A stretch of 64,000 nt of DNA, from contig JAFEGJ010000002.1 in NCBI GenBank assembly GCA_018240015.1, positions 619 to 64,618 on the forward strand, given 5' to 3'. Source of the stretch: Verrucomicrobiota bacterium (GTDB lineage: Bacteria; Chlamydiota; Chlamydiia; Chlamydiales; Rhabdochlamydiaceae). Of this stretch, positions 8,244 to 17,432 are shown in pieces; position 1 is the first letter of the stretch, and each line of letters opens with the position of its first letter. The notes under the pieces are model-generated. The model ran no database searches. It worked only from the letters and a program-made list of their open reading frames with translations, and had not been told where the DNA came from. The translations under genes were made by a program, and so were the position numbers.

Positions 8244-9014
8244 ATGGCCAATTACTACTTCTTAGCGGCATCGCTTCCTCCGCTCACGCTCGGTGAAAAG
8301 GTCGAATTTTCGTTTGGGGAACTCTCGAAGCTACTAGAAGTGAACCTCTATGGAAAAGATTTAGAAAAGGCGCGGATTTTTCGGCGGATCATCGATCTGG
8401 GCAACATCCGAGCGCTTTACCAAGAAGAATCGATCGATCCCAGGGGAAATCTCAACGAAAAAGAGCTCGATGAAGCTCTACTATTTAAAGATGATTTGCC
8501 CGATTATGTTTTTGACTTCCTGGATCAATTTGAAACGACTCCTGAAAAACTCCGCCATTTTTCAGGACTTTTTTCGGCCTACTTTGCCAAAGAAGGGGAA
8601 GATGAAAGTGGGTTCATCAAGGACTATTTGAAGTTTGAGCGGGAGTGGAGACTGGTTCTCATGGCGCTCAGAGCTAAACAACTGAAACGCGACATTACAC
8701 GCGAGCTAGAATTCGAGGACTTTACCGATCCACTCGTGGCGCAGATTTTAGCGCAGCGTGATGCCGATGACTACGACCCGCCGCAGGAGTATGCGCAGCT
8801 CAAAGAGAAGTTTTTAGCGTGCGGGCCTGATCCGTGGCAGCAATATAAAACGGTAGCCCAGTGGCGTTTTAACTACATCGGGGAATTGGTAGACAAACCG
8901 TTTTTTTCGCTCGATTGGATTTTAGCGTATATGGCCCAGCTACTCATTGTCGAGCAATGGAATGAGCTGGAAGAAGAAAAAGGTAAAATGATACTGGATG
9001 CGTTTGTAGGATAA
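8244..9014 (+). CDS. DUF2764 family protein of the V-ATPase operon (CT309-like)
   Basis: The 256-residue protein begins MANYYFLAASLPPLTLGEK, the hallmark of the DUF2764 family found in V-ATPase operons of chlamydiae, spirochaetes and some other bacteria that lack a recognisable subunit C. It is mostly helical and acidic, with no membrane segment. Features include an aromatic start, FGELSKLLEVN, a Glu-rich middle and FNYIGELVDKPFFSLDWILAYMAQLLIVEQW near the C-terminus, a pattern reminiscent of the helical subunit C that links the head to the membrane rotor. A role as functional substitute for subunit C is an inference from position and operon content. It lies 3 bases after atpE and 6 bases before atpA. 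Confidence 0.82.
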   Translation: MANYYFLAASLPPLTLGEKVEFSFGELSKLLEVNLYGKDLEKARIFRRIIDLGNIRALYQEESIDPRGNLNEKELDEALLFKDDLPDYVFDFLDQFETTPEKLRHFSGLFSAYFAKEGEDESGFIKDYLKFEREWRLVLMALRAKQLKRDITRELEFEDFTDPLVAQILAQRDADDYDPPQEYAQLKEKFLACGPDPWQQYKTVAQWRFNYIGELVDKPFFSLDWILAYMAQLLIVEQWNELEEEKGKMILDAFVG

Positions 9015-9020
9015 TTAACT

Positions 9021-10757
9021 ATGGTGAATGGAAAAGTAGCAAAAGCCTTCGGCAACCTCTTGCATGTTGAGTTTGACGGGAGTGTCAAGCAAGGAGAAGT
9101 GGCAAGTGTTCACATCGGCAATTTAGGCCTCAAAGGCGAGGTGATCGAGATCGCCGGGAATATCGCCAAAGTCCAAGTATTTGAGGACACCCGAGGGATC
9201 AGGTTGGGAACACCTGTTTCTTTTGCAGGACATCTTCTCGAGGCAGAGCTAGGTCCGGGACTTCTCACGAGCATTTTAGACGGACTACAAAATCCTCTCG
9301 AGAAAGTCGCCGATGCCACAGGGCTTTTTTTGGCTAGGGGTGTTTACATTGAGCCGCTCGATCGCGCCAAAAAATGGGATTTTCATCCGACCGCGAAAGA
9401 GGGAGATGTGGTGCGCAGGGGCGATGCTCTGGGTTACACGATGGAGGGTCGTTTCCACCATCAAATCATGGTGCCCTTCGCGCGCTTTGGCGAGTACCGT
9501 CTCACCTGGATGATCAAAGATGGCTCCTACACGATCGATACAGTGGTGGCTAAAGCTATCGACGATCGCGGGGAAGAGATTTCGTTCACGATGGTCCAAA
9601 AATGGCCCGTGAAAATGCCTCTGTGTGAAGGGGAGAAGACCAAAGCGACCAAGATGATGGACACCGGCGAGCGGATCATCGATACGCAGTTCCCTGTGAT
9701 GAAGGGCGGAACATTTTGTGCACCAGGACCCTTTGGCGCGGGAAAAACGGTCCTTCAACACCATCTCTCGAAATATTCCTCTGTCGACATTGTCGTCGTC
9801 GTCGCCTGCGGTGAGCGCGCAGGAGAAGTCGTCGAAGTTCTTCGGACATTTCCCCATTTGACCGATCCACATACAAACGATCCGCTGATGCAGCGCACGG
9901 TCATCATATGCAACACTTCTTCGATGCCGGTCGCCGCCCGCGAAGCGTCGATCTACATGGGCACGACGATTGCCGAGTACTATCGCCAGATGGGCCTCGA
10001 TGTGCTTCTCCTGGCGGACTCGACATCGCGTTGGGCTCAAGCGATGCGCGAAATGTCGGGAAGACTCGAGGAGATTCCGGGAGAAGAAGCGTTTCCTGCG
10101 TATTTAGCTTCGAGGATCGCCGCGTTTTATGAGCGCGCAGGAGTTGTGCAACTAGCTAGCGGACAAATAGGGTCGCTCACGATCGGTGGTACCGTATCGC
10201 CCGCCGGAGGAAACTTCGAAGAGCCCGTCACACAAGCGACGCTATCTGTCGTAGGGGCGTTTTTGGGACTTTCTCGCGCACGTTCAGACGCGCGGCGCTA
10301 TCCCGCGATCGATCCTCTCATCTCTTGGAGTAAATACGTCGACGATGTCAGCCGTATTTTTGAAGCCAAAGTAGAGGGCTGGGGAAAAATGGTGAAGAGA
10401 TCCCTAAAGTTTCTCTTCGATGGAGATGAGATCGGCAAGCGCATGGAAGTGGTCGGCGAAGAGGGAATCACGATGCATGACCTCATCGTCTATCTCAAGT
10501 CCGAGCTCTATGAGTTCGCCTACCTGCAACAAAACGCCTTTGACAAAGAAGATGCCTACTGCTCGCTCGAGCGGCAAATTCCGCTCTTTTTGCTCGTGCA
10601 GGAGATTTTCGAGCACAAATTCCAATTCGAGAGCGCCGATGTCGCCCGCGCATTTTTCCTCGAGCTACAAAATGATGTGAAAAACATGAATTTCATGCCC
10701 TTTAAATCGGAGCGTTATGATCGGGCCTTTGCTCGCATTCGGGAGAAGATTAAATGA
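9021..10757 (+). CDS. atpA: V-type ATP synthase catalytic subunit A
   Basis: Subunit A binds and hydrolyses or makes ATP in the A3B3 head. The 578-residue protein shows the P-loop [18 protein letters not shown] (residues about 237-254), [15 protein letters not shown], the Walker B region [19 protein letters not shown], the A-subunit bulge before the P-loop (roughly residues 115-190) and [19 protein letters not shown]. This is the full catalytic set, and length is normal for bacterial V/A-type subunit A. The ATG at 9021 follows DUF2764 by 6 bases, and the stop overlaps the atpB start (ATGA at 10754). In Chlamydiae this enzyme may either make ATP or pump ions at the expense of ATP; the sequence does not say which. 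Confidence 0.97.
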   Translation: MVNGKVAKAFGNLLHVEFDGSVKQGEVASVHIGNLGLKGEVIEIAGNIAKVQVFEDTRGIRLGTPVSFAGHLLEAELGPGLLTSILDGLQNPLEKVADATGLFLARGVYIEPLDRAKKWDFHPTAKEGDVVRRGDALGYTMEGRFHHQIMVPFARFGEYRLTWMIKDGSYTIDTVVAKAIDDRGEEISFTMVQKWPVKMPLCEGEKTKATKMMDTGERIIDTQFPVMKGGTFCAPGPFGAGKTVLQHHLSKYSSVDIVVVVACGERAGEVVEVLRTFPHLTDPHTNDPLMQRTVIICNTSSMPVAAREASIYMGTTIAEYYRQMGLDVLLLADSTSRWAQAMREMSGRLEEIPGEEAFPAYLASRIAAFYERAGVVQLASGQIGSLTIGGTVSPAGGNFEEPVTQATLSVVGAFLGLSRARSDARRYPAIDPLISWSKYVDDVSRIFEAKVEGWGKMVKRSLKFLFDGDEIGKRMEVVGEEGITMHDLIVYLKSELYEFAYLQQNAFDKEDAYCSLERQIPLFLLVQEIFEHKFQFESADVARAFFLELQNDVKNMNFMPFKSERYDRAFARIREKIK

Positions 10758-12064
10758 AAAAGATTTATGACCGTATTTTAGATATGCGAGGAAATCTCCT
10801 CACCGTCGTCGCGCAAAATGTGTCGCTCGGCGAAATGGCCCGGATCCAAAAGCAAAATGGCGACTCTCTCTATGCGTCCGTCCTTCGCATCGAAGGCGAC
10901 CGCGTAACCCTCCAAGCTTTTGAAAATACCCGCGGCATTGCTACGCATGACCGCGTGACGTTCCTGGGCAAACAAATGCAAGCCACCGTCAGCGATGCGC
11001 TCCTCGGCCGCCGCTTCAACGGAGCGGGCGAGCCGATCGATAAAGGTCCCATCGTCGTGGGCGACCATGTCGAGATCAATTCTCCTTCGTTCAACCCCGT
11101 GCGCCGCATTGTTCCTCACGATCTCGTGCGGACGAACATTCCGATGATCGATGTTTTCAACTGCCTCGTCAAATCGCAAAAAATCCCCATCTTTTCCATC
11201 GCTGGCGAGCCCTACAACGCTCTCCTTATGCGCATTGCCAACCAAACCGATGCCGACGTCGTCATTATCGGCGGTATGGGCCTGAGGTTCGACGATTACA
11301 TGGCCTTCATCGATAACGCTGAGAAAGCTGGTTCTCTAGAGAAAACGGTGATGTTCATCCATCAAGCGACCGACCCCGCTGTGGAGTGCCTCCTCGTTCC
11401 CGACATGGCGCTTGCCTGCGCTGAACGTTTTGCAGTCCAGGACAAAAACGTCCTCGTTCTTCTCACCGACATGACCGCCTTTGCCGACTCGATAAAAGAG
11501 ATCGCGATCACGATGGACCAAGTTCCTTCCAACCGCGGCTACCCAGGTTCCCTCTACTCCGATCTTGCAGCCCGCTACGAAAAAGCCGTCGACATCGATG
11601 GCAGCGGCGCTATCACGATCATTTCAGTCACGACCATGCCAGGCGGCGACGTGACCCATCCGATCCCCGATAACACCGGTTACATCACAGAAGGCCAGTT
11701 CTACCTCCATGGAGGCCGGATTGATCCCTTTGGATCGCTTTCGCGTCTTAAACAGCAAGTGATCGGAAAAGTTACCCGCGAAGACCACGGCGACGTGGCC
11801 AACACGCAAATCCGTCTGTATGCCGAAGCGAAAAAAGCACGTGAGCGGCAAAGCATGGGATTTAAACTTTCAAAGTGGGATGAAAAGCTTCTCCATTTTG
11901 CGCGGCTTTTTGAAGATCGCATGATGAACCTCGACATCAACATCACGCTCGAGGAAGCGCTCGATCTCGGCTGGAAGACTCTCGCCGAATGCTTTGACCG
12001 CCACGAAGCTGGCATCAAGCAAACCCTCACCGACAAATACTGGCCCAAAGCCGAAGCCGTATGA
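10754..12064 (+). CDS. atpB: V-type ATP synthase subunit B
   Basis: Subunit B is the non-catalytic partner of subunit A in the hexameric head. The 436-residue protein carries [15 protein letters not shown], the region that replaces the P-loop ([20 protein letters not shown]), [20 protein letters not shown] and the near-invariant [17 protein letters not shown]. The absence of an intact Walker A (no GxxxxGKT) is as expected for B. Translation is coupled to atpA by a 4-base overlap. After its stop the operon is interrupted by a 438-bp palindrome before atpD, where Chlamydia normally has only a short gap (recalled). Confidence 0.96.
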   Translation: MKKIYDRILDMRGNLLTVVAQNVSLGEMARIQKQNGDSLYASVLRIEGDRVTLQAFENTRGIATHDRVTFLGKQMQATVSDALLGRRFNGAGEPIDKGPIVVGDHVEINSPSFNPVRRIVPHDLVRTNIPMIDVFNCLVKSQKIPIFSIAGEPYNALLMRIANQTDADVVIIGGMGLRFDDYMAFIDNAEKAGSLEKTVMFIHQATDPAVECLLVPDMALACAERFAVQDKNVLVLLTDMTAFADSIKEIAITMDQVPSNRGYPGSLYSDLAARYEKAVDIDGSGAITIISVTTMPGGDVTHPIPDNTGYITEGQFYLHGGRIDPFGSLSRLKQQVIGKVTREDHGDVANTQIRLYAEAKKARERQSMGFKLSKWDEKLLHFARLFEDRMMNLDINITLEEALDLGWKTLAECFDRHEAGIKQTLTDKYWPKAEAV

Positions 12065-12087
12065 AGAGAAAAATTATAGGAAAAATA

Positions 12088-12525
12088 GGTGCCATAGACA
12101 TGTCGGGGGCTACGCCCCCAGCTGCCCCCTTGAGCCGACTACAGACTTGCCAAATCGGATCCTCCTTCGCTTCGGCATGCAGAGCATCGCCTCACTCGTT
12201 CGGACCGATTTCGCTTCGCTGTAGCGGCCGCCGGCTGCTCGCGCGCGCTGTCTCCACTTCGTGGGCAGCGTCGGCTCGCAGAACCAAATTTAAGAGCGAA
12301 AACATTTCTTATATTCTTAAAACTGGTTCTGCGAGCCGATGCTGCTCTGCCGTAGGCAGGGACAGCCGGCGAGCAGCCCTTCGCATCAGATCGCAAAGGC
12401 AAATCAGTCCGAACGAGCGAGGTGATGCTCTGCATGCCGAAGCGAAGAAGGATCTGATTTGTCGAAGTGAGATGAGGCGCAAGGGGGCAGCTGGGGGCGT
12501 AGCCCCCCGACATGTCTATGGCACC
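12088..12525. repeat. 438-bp near-palindromic foldback element inside the V-ATPase operon
   Basis: The left end (GGTGCCATAGACATGTCGGG, continuing to a CTTG at about 12132) is repeated in reverse complement at the right end (from about 12480 to GGCACC at 12525); the 45-46 base arms differ only by one G. The interior continues to fold back: the Gly/Ala-codon-like stretch at 12160-12260 matches 12350-12460, and the centre near 12305 is A+T-rich (around aaaacatttcttatattctt) flanked by paired cagaacc/ggttctg. Overlapping open frames of 174 and 131 residues on the two strands are mirror products of the palindrome and share a MSG/APS-rich start, so they are not convincing genes. No obvious target duplication flanks it. 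A foldback or MITE-type insertion is the best reading. Confidence 0.88.
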
Positions 12526-12545
12526 CAAAAACAAAAAAAATACCT

Positions 12546-12564
12546 CGGCGAACGTAGTTCGCCG
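12546..12564 (+). promoter_or_regulatory. Short perfect hairpin ahead of atpD
   Basis: CGGCGAAC, a GTA loop and GTTCGCCG form an exact 8-bp stem 18 bases before the atpD ATG. No Shine-Dalgarno sequence precedes atpD, so the hairpin occupies the place where initiation signals would be expected. It may be a processing or stabilising structure for the distal part of the operon mRNA. This is an inference from position. Confidence 0.45.
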
Positions 12565-12581
12565 CTACTTATGGCGCTCTT

Positions 12582-13178
12582 ATGATTAAGTTGACGAAGA
12601 CCGAGCTGAGGGGGCAGCAGACGAGGCTTAGCCAATTGCAGAAATATTTGCCGACGCTGCAGCTGAAGAAAATGCTGCTGCAGTCGGAAGTGAATTTGGC
12701 GGACATGGAGATCGCCGAGCTGCATGTGCAGTTTAAGGATGCGGAGCAGAAGGTGATTGGCTATTGCAAGCTCTTTTCAGATAAGAATGCGACCGATTTG
12801 TTTCCGTCGGTGAAAATCTCCGAGGTGAAGAAGCGGTACGAGAATATCGCGGGGGTTGATATTCCTGTGCTGGAGCAAGTGGCTTTTCAAGATAGCGCCT
12901 ATTATTTGTTCGATGCGCCGGTATGGCTCGATAGCGCGATTCAGGGGCTGCAAGGGCTCATTTTTATTCGGGAGAGCATTCGGGTGGCCGAGGAAAAAAA
13001 AGAGGCGCTGGAGCGGGAGTTGCGCGAGGTGTCAATTCGCGTGAACCTCTTTGAAAAGGTGTTGATTCCCAGAGCGCAGGAAAATATTAAGAAAATTAAG
13101 ATCTTTTTGGGAGACCAACAGCTCGCTGCAGTGTGTCAGGCGAAGGTCTCTAAACGAAAACTCTTGGTGCGTGCATGA
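12582..13178 (+). CDS. atpD: V-type ATP synthase subunit D
   Basis: Subunit D is the central rotor shaft that turns inside the A3B3 head. The 198-residue product starts MIKLTKTELRGQQTRLSQLQKYLP, close to the canonical KxxLxxLKxxL opening of bacterial subunit D, and is formed by two long antiparallel helices (about residues 5-75 and 125-185) with a small beta segment between (ISEVKKRYENIAGVDIPVL). The C-terminal helix VNLFEKVLIPRAQENIKKIK is typical. It overlaps atpI by 4 bases. It lies 517 bases downstream of atpB because of the intervening palindrome. Confidence 0.92.
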   Translation: MIKLTKTELRGQQTRLSQLQKYLPTLQLKKMLLQSEVNLADMEIAELHVQFKDAEQKVIGYCKLFSDKNATDLFPSVKISEVKKRYENIAGVDIPVLEQVAFQDSAYYLFDAPVWLDSAIQGLQGLIFIRESIRVAEEKKEALERELREVSIRVNLFEKVLIPRAQENIKKIKIFLGDQQLAAVCQAKVSKRKLLVRA

Positions 13179-15079
13179 TCGTCGATGTCGTCAAATATCT
13201 GATCTGGGGGGCCAAAGGGGAGGTCGACCGGTTCTTTCATTTGGCGCAAGAGATGGGCTTTTTGGAGTTCATCACGATATCAGGAAAAAAGCAGATCGAA
13301 GTGCCCATCACGGTGCAAAATCTCTCCGCAGCGCTTAAGATCCTTCGCAAGCTAAGTCCGCAAGAGATGTACAAGACGGGTGGGGATTTGACATTTGCGA
13401 TGCAGATCGCCGAGCGTGTCCTTGAGCTCAAAGAAGATCTTGAAAAGCTCGGAGACGAAAAGAGGCTGCTCGAGGCTGAAGTCTCTCGCGTCGCGCCTTT
13501 TGGTGACTTTTCGATGGATGACATCGCATTTATTGAGCGCGAAGGGGGCCGCAAAGTTCAGTTTTTCTGCAGAAAGACCGCCCGGCGAGAAGGAAGCCAG
13601 TTGACGGACGATGTTTTTTATGTCGGCACCGAATACGATCTCGATTATTTTATCGCGATCAATCCTGAAACGGTTTCTTATCCGGGCATGATCGAAATGC
13701 GCATCGACACGGCGGTGGGCGAGTTAGAAAATCGCCTCAGTTTTGTGCAAGATGCGATCCACCGCTTTGAGGGCGAGCTCAAAGAATATGTGGGCCACAT
13801 CGATTTTCTGCATGAGATGCTCGTCGATGAGCTCAACAAACACCATTTGACGGCGGCCAAAAAGGAAGTCTCTTCGCCTCTTTCTCCGTCACTCTTTGCT
13901 ATAGAAGCTTGGGTGCCGGCGAATAAAACACATAGCCTCTTTGCTTTGATCGATGGCATGGCCATCGATGCCGAAGAGTTGGTCGTTGAGAAGCACGAAA
14001 AAACACCGACCTGCCTGGAAAACCACGGCGGCGCCCTCATCGGAGAAGATTTGATCAAACAATACGATGTTCCGTCGACTTCTGACAAAGACCCATCGAT
14101 TTGGGTGCTCGGATTTTTTGCCCTCTTTTTTGCGATCATCGTCGCGGATGCAGGCTATGGGTTGATTTTCTTAGCGGTGGCGCTCTATCTCAAGTTTAAG
14201 TTCCCAAAAATGACAGGAGAAAAAAAGCGGATGCTGAATCTCTTGTTTATTCTCTCGAGCGCTTGCGTCGTTTGGGGCGTGCTCACAGCTTCATATTTTG
14301 GGATCCGCGTTGTCCCGGGCACCTTTTTTAGTAAATTGGCGCCTCTGCATTATCTTGCTCTTAAAAAAGCCGATTATCACTTTATTCGGCAAGACGATGT
14401 CTATACGATGTGGAAAGCGAAGTTTCCAGCCGTGCAAGAAACGGTGGGCTCGCAGTTTTTAATGCAGGCCAAGACAGATCATAGCTATCCCATGCTCCAA
14501 GAATTCTCCAGCAATATCTTAATCGAAATTGCGCTTGTGATTGCTATCGTCCACTTAAGCGTTGCTTTTTTACGCTATGCGAGAAGGCATATCGCCGGTC
14601 TGGGATGGATAGCTTTCATGATCGGGGGTTATTTATATTTTCCGTCGTTTCTACGGGCGACGAGCATGATCCATTTCCTCGGGTGGATCACTCCCGAGAA
14701 AGCATCGCTCATCGGCGGGCAGCTGCTGATCGTGGGTCTTTGCTTTGCATTTCTGGCGGCCCTCATTCAGAAAGGAAAGAAAGGACTTGGGGAGATATCG
14801 CATTTGGTACAAGTTTTTGCCGACGTTTTGTCGTACTTGCGTCTCTATGCACTGGGGCTTGCCGGCGCCATCATGGCAGAGACGTTTAATGAAGAGGGAA
14901 GTGGACTGGGGCTCGTGTTGGGCGCTCTCGTGATCATCTGCGGCCATAGCATCAACATTATGCTCGCGGCCATGGGGGGAGTGATCCATGGTCTTCGTCT
15001 TAATTTCCTGGAGTGGTATCATTACTGTTTTGAGGGTGGAGGACGGCTTTTCCGCCCTCTGCGAAGAATTAAAAAATAA
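13175..15079 (+). CDS. atpI: V-type ATP synthase subunit I (a-type stator)
   Basis: Subunit I carries the ion half-channels and anchors the peripheral stalks. The 634-residue protein has a soluble N-terminal half (residues 1 to about 300) and a membrane half with roughly seven hydrophobic segments, for example VLGFFALFFAIIVADAGYGL, LLFILSSACVVWGVLTASYF and IEIALVIAIVHLSVAF. The late stretch DVLSYLRLYALGLAGAIMAE contains the essential Arg of the a-type subunit. The length is typical. It is coupled to atpD by a 4-base overlap and precedes atpK by 9 bases. Confidence 0.95.
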   Translation: MIVDVVKYLIWGAKGEVDRFFHLAQEMGFLEFITISGKKQIEVPITVQNLSAALKILRKLSPQEMYKTGGDLTFAMQIAERVLELKEDLEKLGDEKRLLEAEVSRVAPFGDFSMDDIAFIEREGGRKVQFFCRKTARREGSQLTDDVFYVGTEYDLDYFIAINPETVSYPGMIEMRIDTAVGELENRLSFVQDAIHRFEGELKEYVGHIDFLHEMLVDELNKHHLTAAKKEVSSPLSPSLFAIEAWVPANKTHSLFALIDGMAIDAEELVVEKHEKTPTCLENHGGALIGEDLIKQYDVPSTSDKDPSIWVLGFFALFFAIIVADAGYGLIFLAVALYLKFKFPKMTGEKKRMLNLLFILSSACVVWGVLTASYFGIRVVPGTFFSKLAPLHYLALKKADYHFIRQDDVYTMWKAKFPAVQETVGSQFLMQAKTDHSYPMLQEFSSNILIEIALVIAIVHLSVAFLRYARRHIAGLGWIAFMIGGYLYFPSFLRATSMIHFLGWITPEKASLIGGQLLIVGLCFAFLAALIQKGKKGLGEISHLVQVFADVLSYLRLYALGLAGAIMAETFNEEGSGLGLVLGALVIICGHSINIMLAAMGGVIHGLRLNFLEWYHYCFEGGGRLFRPLRRIKK

Positions 15080-15088
15080 GGGAAGTCT

Positions 15089-15514
15089 ATGGATTTTGCA
15101 ATGGTTGGTCCCGCGCTGGTTTTGGCGCTCGGATGTATGGGAAGCGCAATAGGTTGTACGATCGGCGGCATGGCAGCGCAAGCTGTGATGAGCCGCGTCG
15201 AAGAAAACCACGGTAAGTTTATCACGATGACGCTCATGACAGCTTCACAGTCGCTGTACGGGTTCGTGCTCATGCTCCTGATGCAGCAAAGCATCAAAGC
15301 AGGAACGCTCTCTCCACTTTCAGGACTCGGGATTGGATTTTCTGTCGGGATGGCGCTTCTGATCGCTGCGATTTTCCAAGGAAAATGTACCGCATCGGGC
15401 ATCCAAGCCTCTGCGAAACAACCCTCCATTGTTGGAAAATGCTTTGCGATGGTCGGAGTCATCGAGTCGTTCTCGATCTTTGCCTTCGTGTTTGCACTTC
15501 TTCTGATAAGGTAA
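15089..15514 (+). CDS. atpK: V-type ATP synthase subunit K (rotor ring)
   Basis: Subunit K monomers form the membrane rotor ring. The 141-residue protein has four transmembrane helices arranged as two related hairpins, each starting GxGxxxG-like (GSAIGCTIGGMAAQAV and GIGFSVGMALLIAAI). The ion-binding Glu is in the last helix (MVGVIESFSIFAFVFALLL). The equivalent place in helix 2 has no acidic residue but a Gln (TASQSLYGFVLML), aligning with a Na+ ligand in the Enterococcus hirae ring, so Na+ coupling is possible but unproven. It is the last V-ATPase gene; fumC starts 4 bases later. Confidence 0.93.
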   Translation: MDFAMVGPALVLALGCMGSAIGCTIGGMAAQAVMSRVEENHGKFITMTLMTASQSLYGFVLMLLMQQSIKAGTLSPLSGLGIGFSVGMALLIAAIFQGKCTASGIQASAKQPSIVGKCFAMVGVIESFSIFAFVFALLLIR

Positions 15515-15518
15515 GTAA

Positions 15519-16904
15519 ATGAAAAAACGTAAAGAGACAGATAGTCTGGGCACCGTCGAAGTCCCCGAAGGCAAATACTGGGGCGCGCAAACCCAGCGCT
15601 CGATTGAGAATTTCCCCATCGGGAAAGAAAAAATGCCCCTCGAGCTCATCTATGCGCTGGCCCTCGTTAAAAAAGCCGCTGCGCTAACCAACTGCGAGCT
15701 AGGACTCCTTCCGAAGGAAAAGTGCGATCTCATCGTTGCGACGTGCGAGGAGATCATCGCCGGTAAATTGGACGATCATTTTGCTCTCGTCGTCTGGCAG
15801 ACGGGATCGGGCACTCAGACGAATATGAACATCAATGAGGTGATTTCTAATCGCTCCATCGAAAAAGCGGGTGGTACTCTGGGATCGAAAAAACCGATCC
15901 ATCCCAACGACGATGTGAACATGTCCCAGTCCTCCAATGATGTCTTTCCGACCGCCATGCACGTCGCAGCGATGCTCGAAATCGAAAAAAAACTCATCCC
16001 CGCTCTCCATCTGCTCGGCGAAGGATTTAAGATCAAAGCCAAAGAGTTCCACGAGATTGTCAAAGTCGGCCGCACGCACCTCATGGACGCCGCGCCCCTC
16101 ACGCTCGGTCAAGAATTTTCTGCCTATGCCACACAAATCGACCATGGCGTTAGAGCCCTCAAATCGACTCTTAAATCTCTTTCTGAGCTTGCCATCGGAG
16201 GTACAGCTGTCGGCACAGGCCTCAACGCCCATCCCAAATATGCCAAGCGTGTCTGCGAAGTCATCACAAAGCTCACGGGAATCACCTTTGTCTCCGCTCC
16301 CAATAAGTTTGAAGCGCTGGCGGCCAATGACGCCCTCGTAGAGGTCAGCGGCGCGCTCAAGCTGATCGCTTGCAGCTTTATGAAGATAGCCAATGACATC
16401 CGGTGGATGGCTTCGGGCCCCAGGGCTGGCATTGGGGAAATTTTCCTCCCTGAAAATGAGCCCGGATCTTCGATCATGCCTGGCAAAGTCAATCCCACTC
16501 AAAGCGAAGCCATGACCATGGCCGCCGTGCAAGTCATGGGCAATGATGCCGCGATCAGTTTTGCTGGATCACTGGGGAATTTCGAGCTCAATGTCTTCAA
16601 GCCTGTCATCATCTACAACCTTTTGCAATCGATTCGGCTTCTTTCCGATGTCGCGCAGAATTTCCATGACAAGTGCCTCAAGGGGATCCGTCCGAACAAA
16701 GAGCGCATAGCAGAGAACCTCAGCCGTTCTCTGATGCTAGGGACGGCGTTAAACCCTGTGATTGGGTACGACAAGGCGACTGAGGTCGTCAAAAAAGCCT
16801 ATGCCGAGAATCTGACCCTCAAACAAGCCGCAGTGGCTCTCGGATATATGACGGAAAAACAATTTGACGAAGTCGTCGATCCGCGTAAAATGGTAGGCTT
16901 GTGA
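15519..16904 (+). CDS. fumC: Class II fumarate hydratase
   Basis: FumC interconverts fumarate and L-malate in the TCA cycle, without an iron-sulfur cluster. The 461-residue length is standard. Signature elements are [15 protein letters not shown] (about residue 95), the [11 protein letters not shown] block, [17 protein letters not shown] with the active His, and the superfamily signature [13 protein letters not shown] near residue 318. It begins 4 bases after atpK and probably shares its transcript, an arrangement I do not recall from Chlamydia, where fumC lies elsewhere. It overlaps the next start by 4 bases. Confidence 0.97.
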   Translation: MKKRKETDSLGTVEVPEGKYWGAQTQRSIENFPIGKEKMPLELIYALALVKKAAALTNCELGLLPKEKCDLIVATCEEIIAGKLDDHFALVVWQTGSGTQTNMNINEVISNRSIEKAGGTLGSKKPIHPNDDVNMSQSSNDVFPTAMHVAAMLEIEKKLIPALHLLGEGFKIKAKEFHEIVKVGRTHLMDAAPLTLGQEFSAYATQIDHGVRALKSTLKSLSELAIGGTAVGTGLNAHPKYAKRVCEVITKLTGITFVSAPNKFEALAANDALVEVSGALKLIACSFMKIANDIRWMASGPRAGIGEIFLPENEPGSSIMPGKVNPTQSEAMTMAAVQVMGNDAAISFAGSLGNFELNVFKPVIIYNLLQSIRLLSDVAQNFHDKCLKGIRPNKERIAENLSRSLMLGTALNPVIGYDKATEVVKKAYAENLTLKQAAVALGYMTEKQFDEVVDPRKMVGL

Positions 16905-17350
16905 GATACGTCCTCCTGTTTCTTTTACTCGTGGGTTGCGAAAAGCACTACATTTCCGTGCGGCAGATGCAAATTGGCCCTGATTATTTAGCGAGCGCTC
17001 ACATCGGATCGCCCGATCCACGCAGAGCCGATCCTCCCATTGGGGAGAAGTTGGTGATCGATTGGTCGGTCCCGCCTGACATCCTGACGCAAAATCCCAA
17101 AATTGTCCTTCACCTGATCTTCCGTAATCATACGGAAAAGTTCGAGTTCATTCCGATCCATCACAAGATGGGTTTTGAGGTCTATTCACTCCTGAGGAAA
17201 GAATTCCACGAGAAGCAAGGACTTTTAACTTATCGCGCCGAGATCGTGACTCAAGATGGACATATTTATAGAGATTGGAAGCATCAACTCTGGGTCAATC
17301 TCATCACACTGGATCATACTTCCCCAGAAGAACAACCTGCACAAGACTAA
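16901..17350 (+). CDS. Small putative lipoprotein, 149 residues
   Basis: The start is a GTG that overlaps the fumC stop (GTGA). The N-terminus [17 protein letters not shown] is a lipoprotein signal peptide with a lipobox (LLVGC), so the mature protein would be lipid-anchored at Cys13. The remainder is a small beta-rich domain ([36 protein letters not shown]) ending in an acidic tail. I do not recognise the family. The tight coupling to fumC and the V-ATPase genes suggests shared expression rather than shared function. Confidence 0.75.
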   Translation: MRYVLLFLLLVGCEKHYISVRQMQIGPDYLASAHIGSPDPRRADPPIGEKLVIDWSVPPDILTQNPKIVLHLIFRNHTEKFEFIPIHHKMGFEVYSLLRKEFHEKQGLLTYRAEIVTQDGHIYRDWKHQLWVNLITLDHTSPEEQPAQD

Positions 17351-17376
17351 CATCCAAAGGGATGTATTCTCAAATC

Positions 17377-17405
17377 TTTACATAAAAGCAAAGCAAATTT
17401 AAAAT
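17377..17405 (+). promoter_or_regulatory. Promoter of the U-box gene
   Basis: TTTACA at 17377-17382 and TAAAAT at 17400-17405 are separated by 17 bases, an ideal major-sigma arrangement. A strong AAGGAGG ribosome binding site precedes the ATG at 17433 by 6 bases. The same -35 hexamer and spacing occur ahead of the paralogous gene at 43068. Confidence 0.6.
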
Positions 17406-17432
17406 TGATGCATCTTACTTCAAGGAGGCATC

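Noticed and set aside
9285-10040. 251-residue minus-strand frame inside atpA
   Set aside because: It is a shadow of the strongly conserved catalytic subunit gene and has a His/Arg/Asp-biased composition.
12061-12585. 174-residue open frame in the atpB-atpD gap
   Set aside because: It lies almost wholly in the palindrome, has a mirror-image partner (131 residues) on the other strand with the same short motif, and is rich in Arg/Ser/Ala without a recognisable fold.
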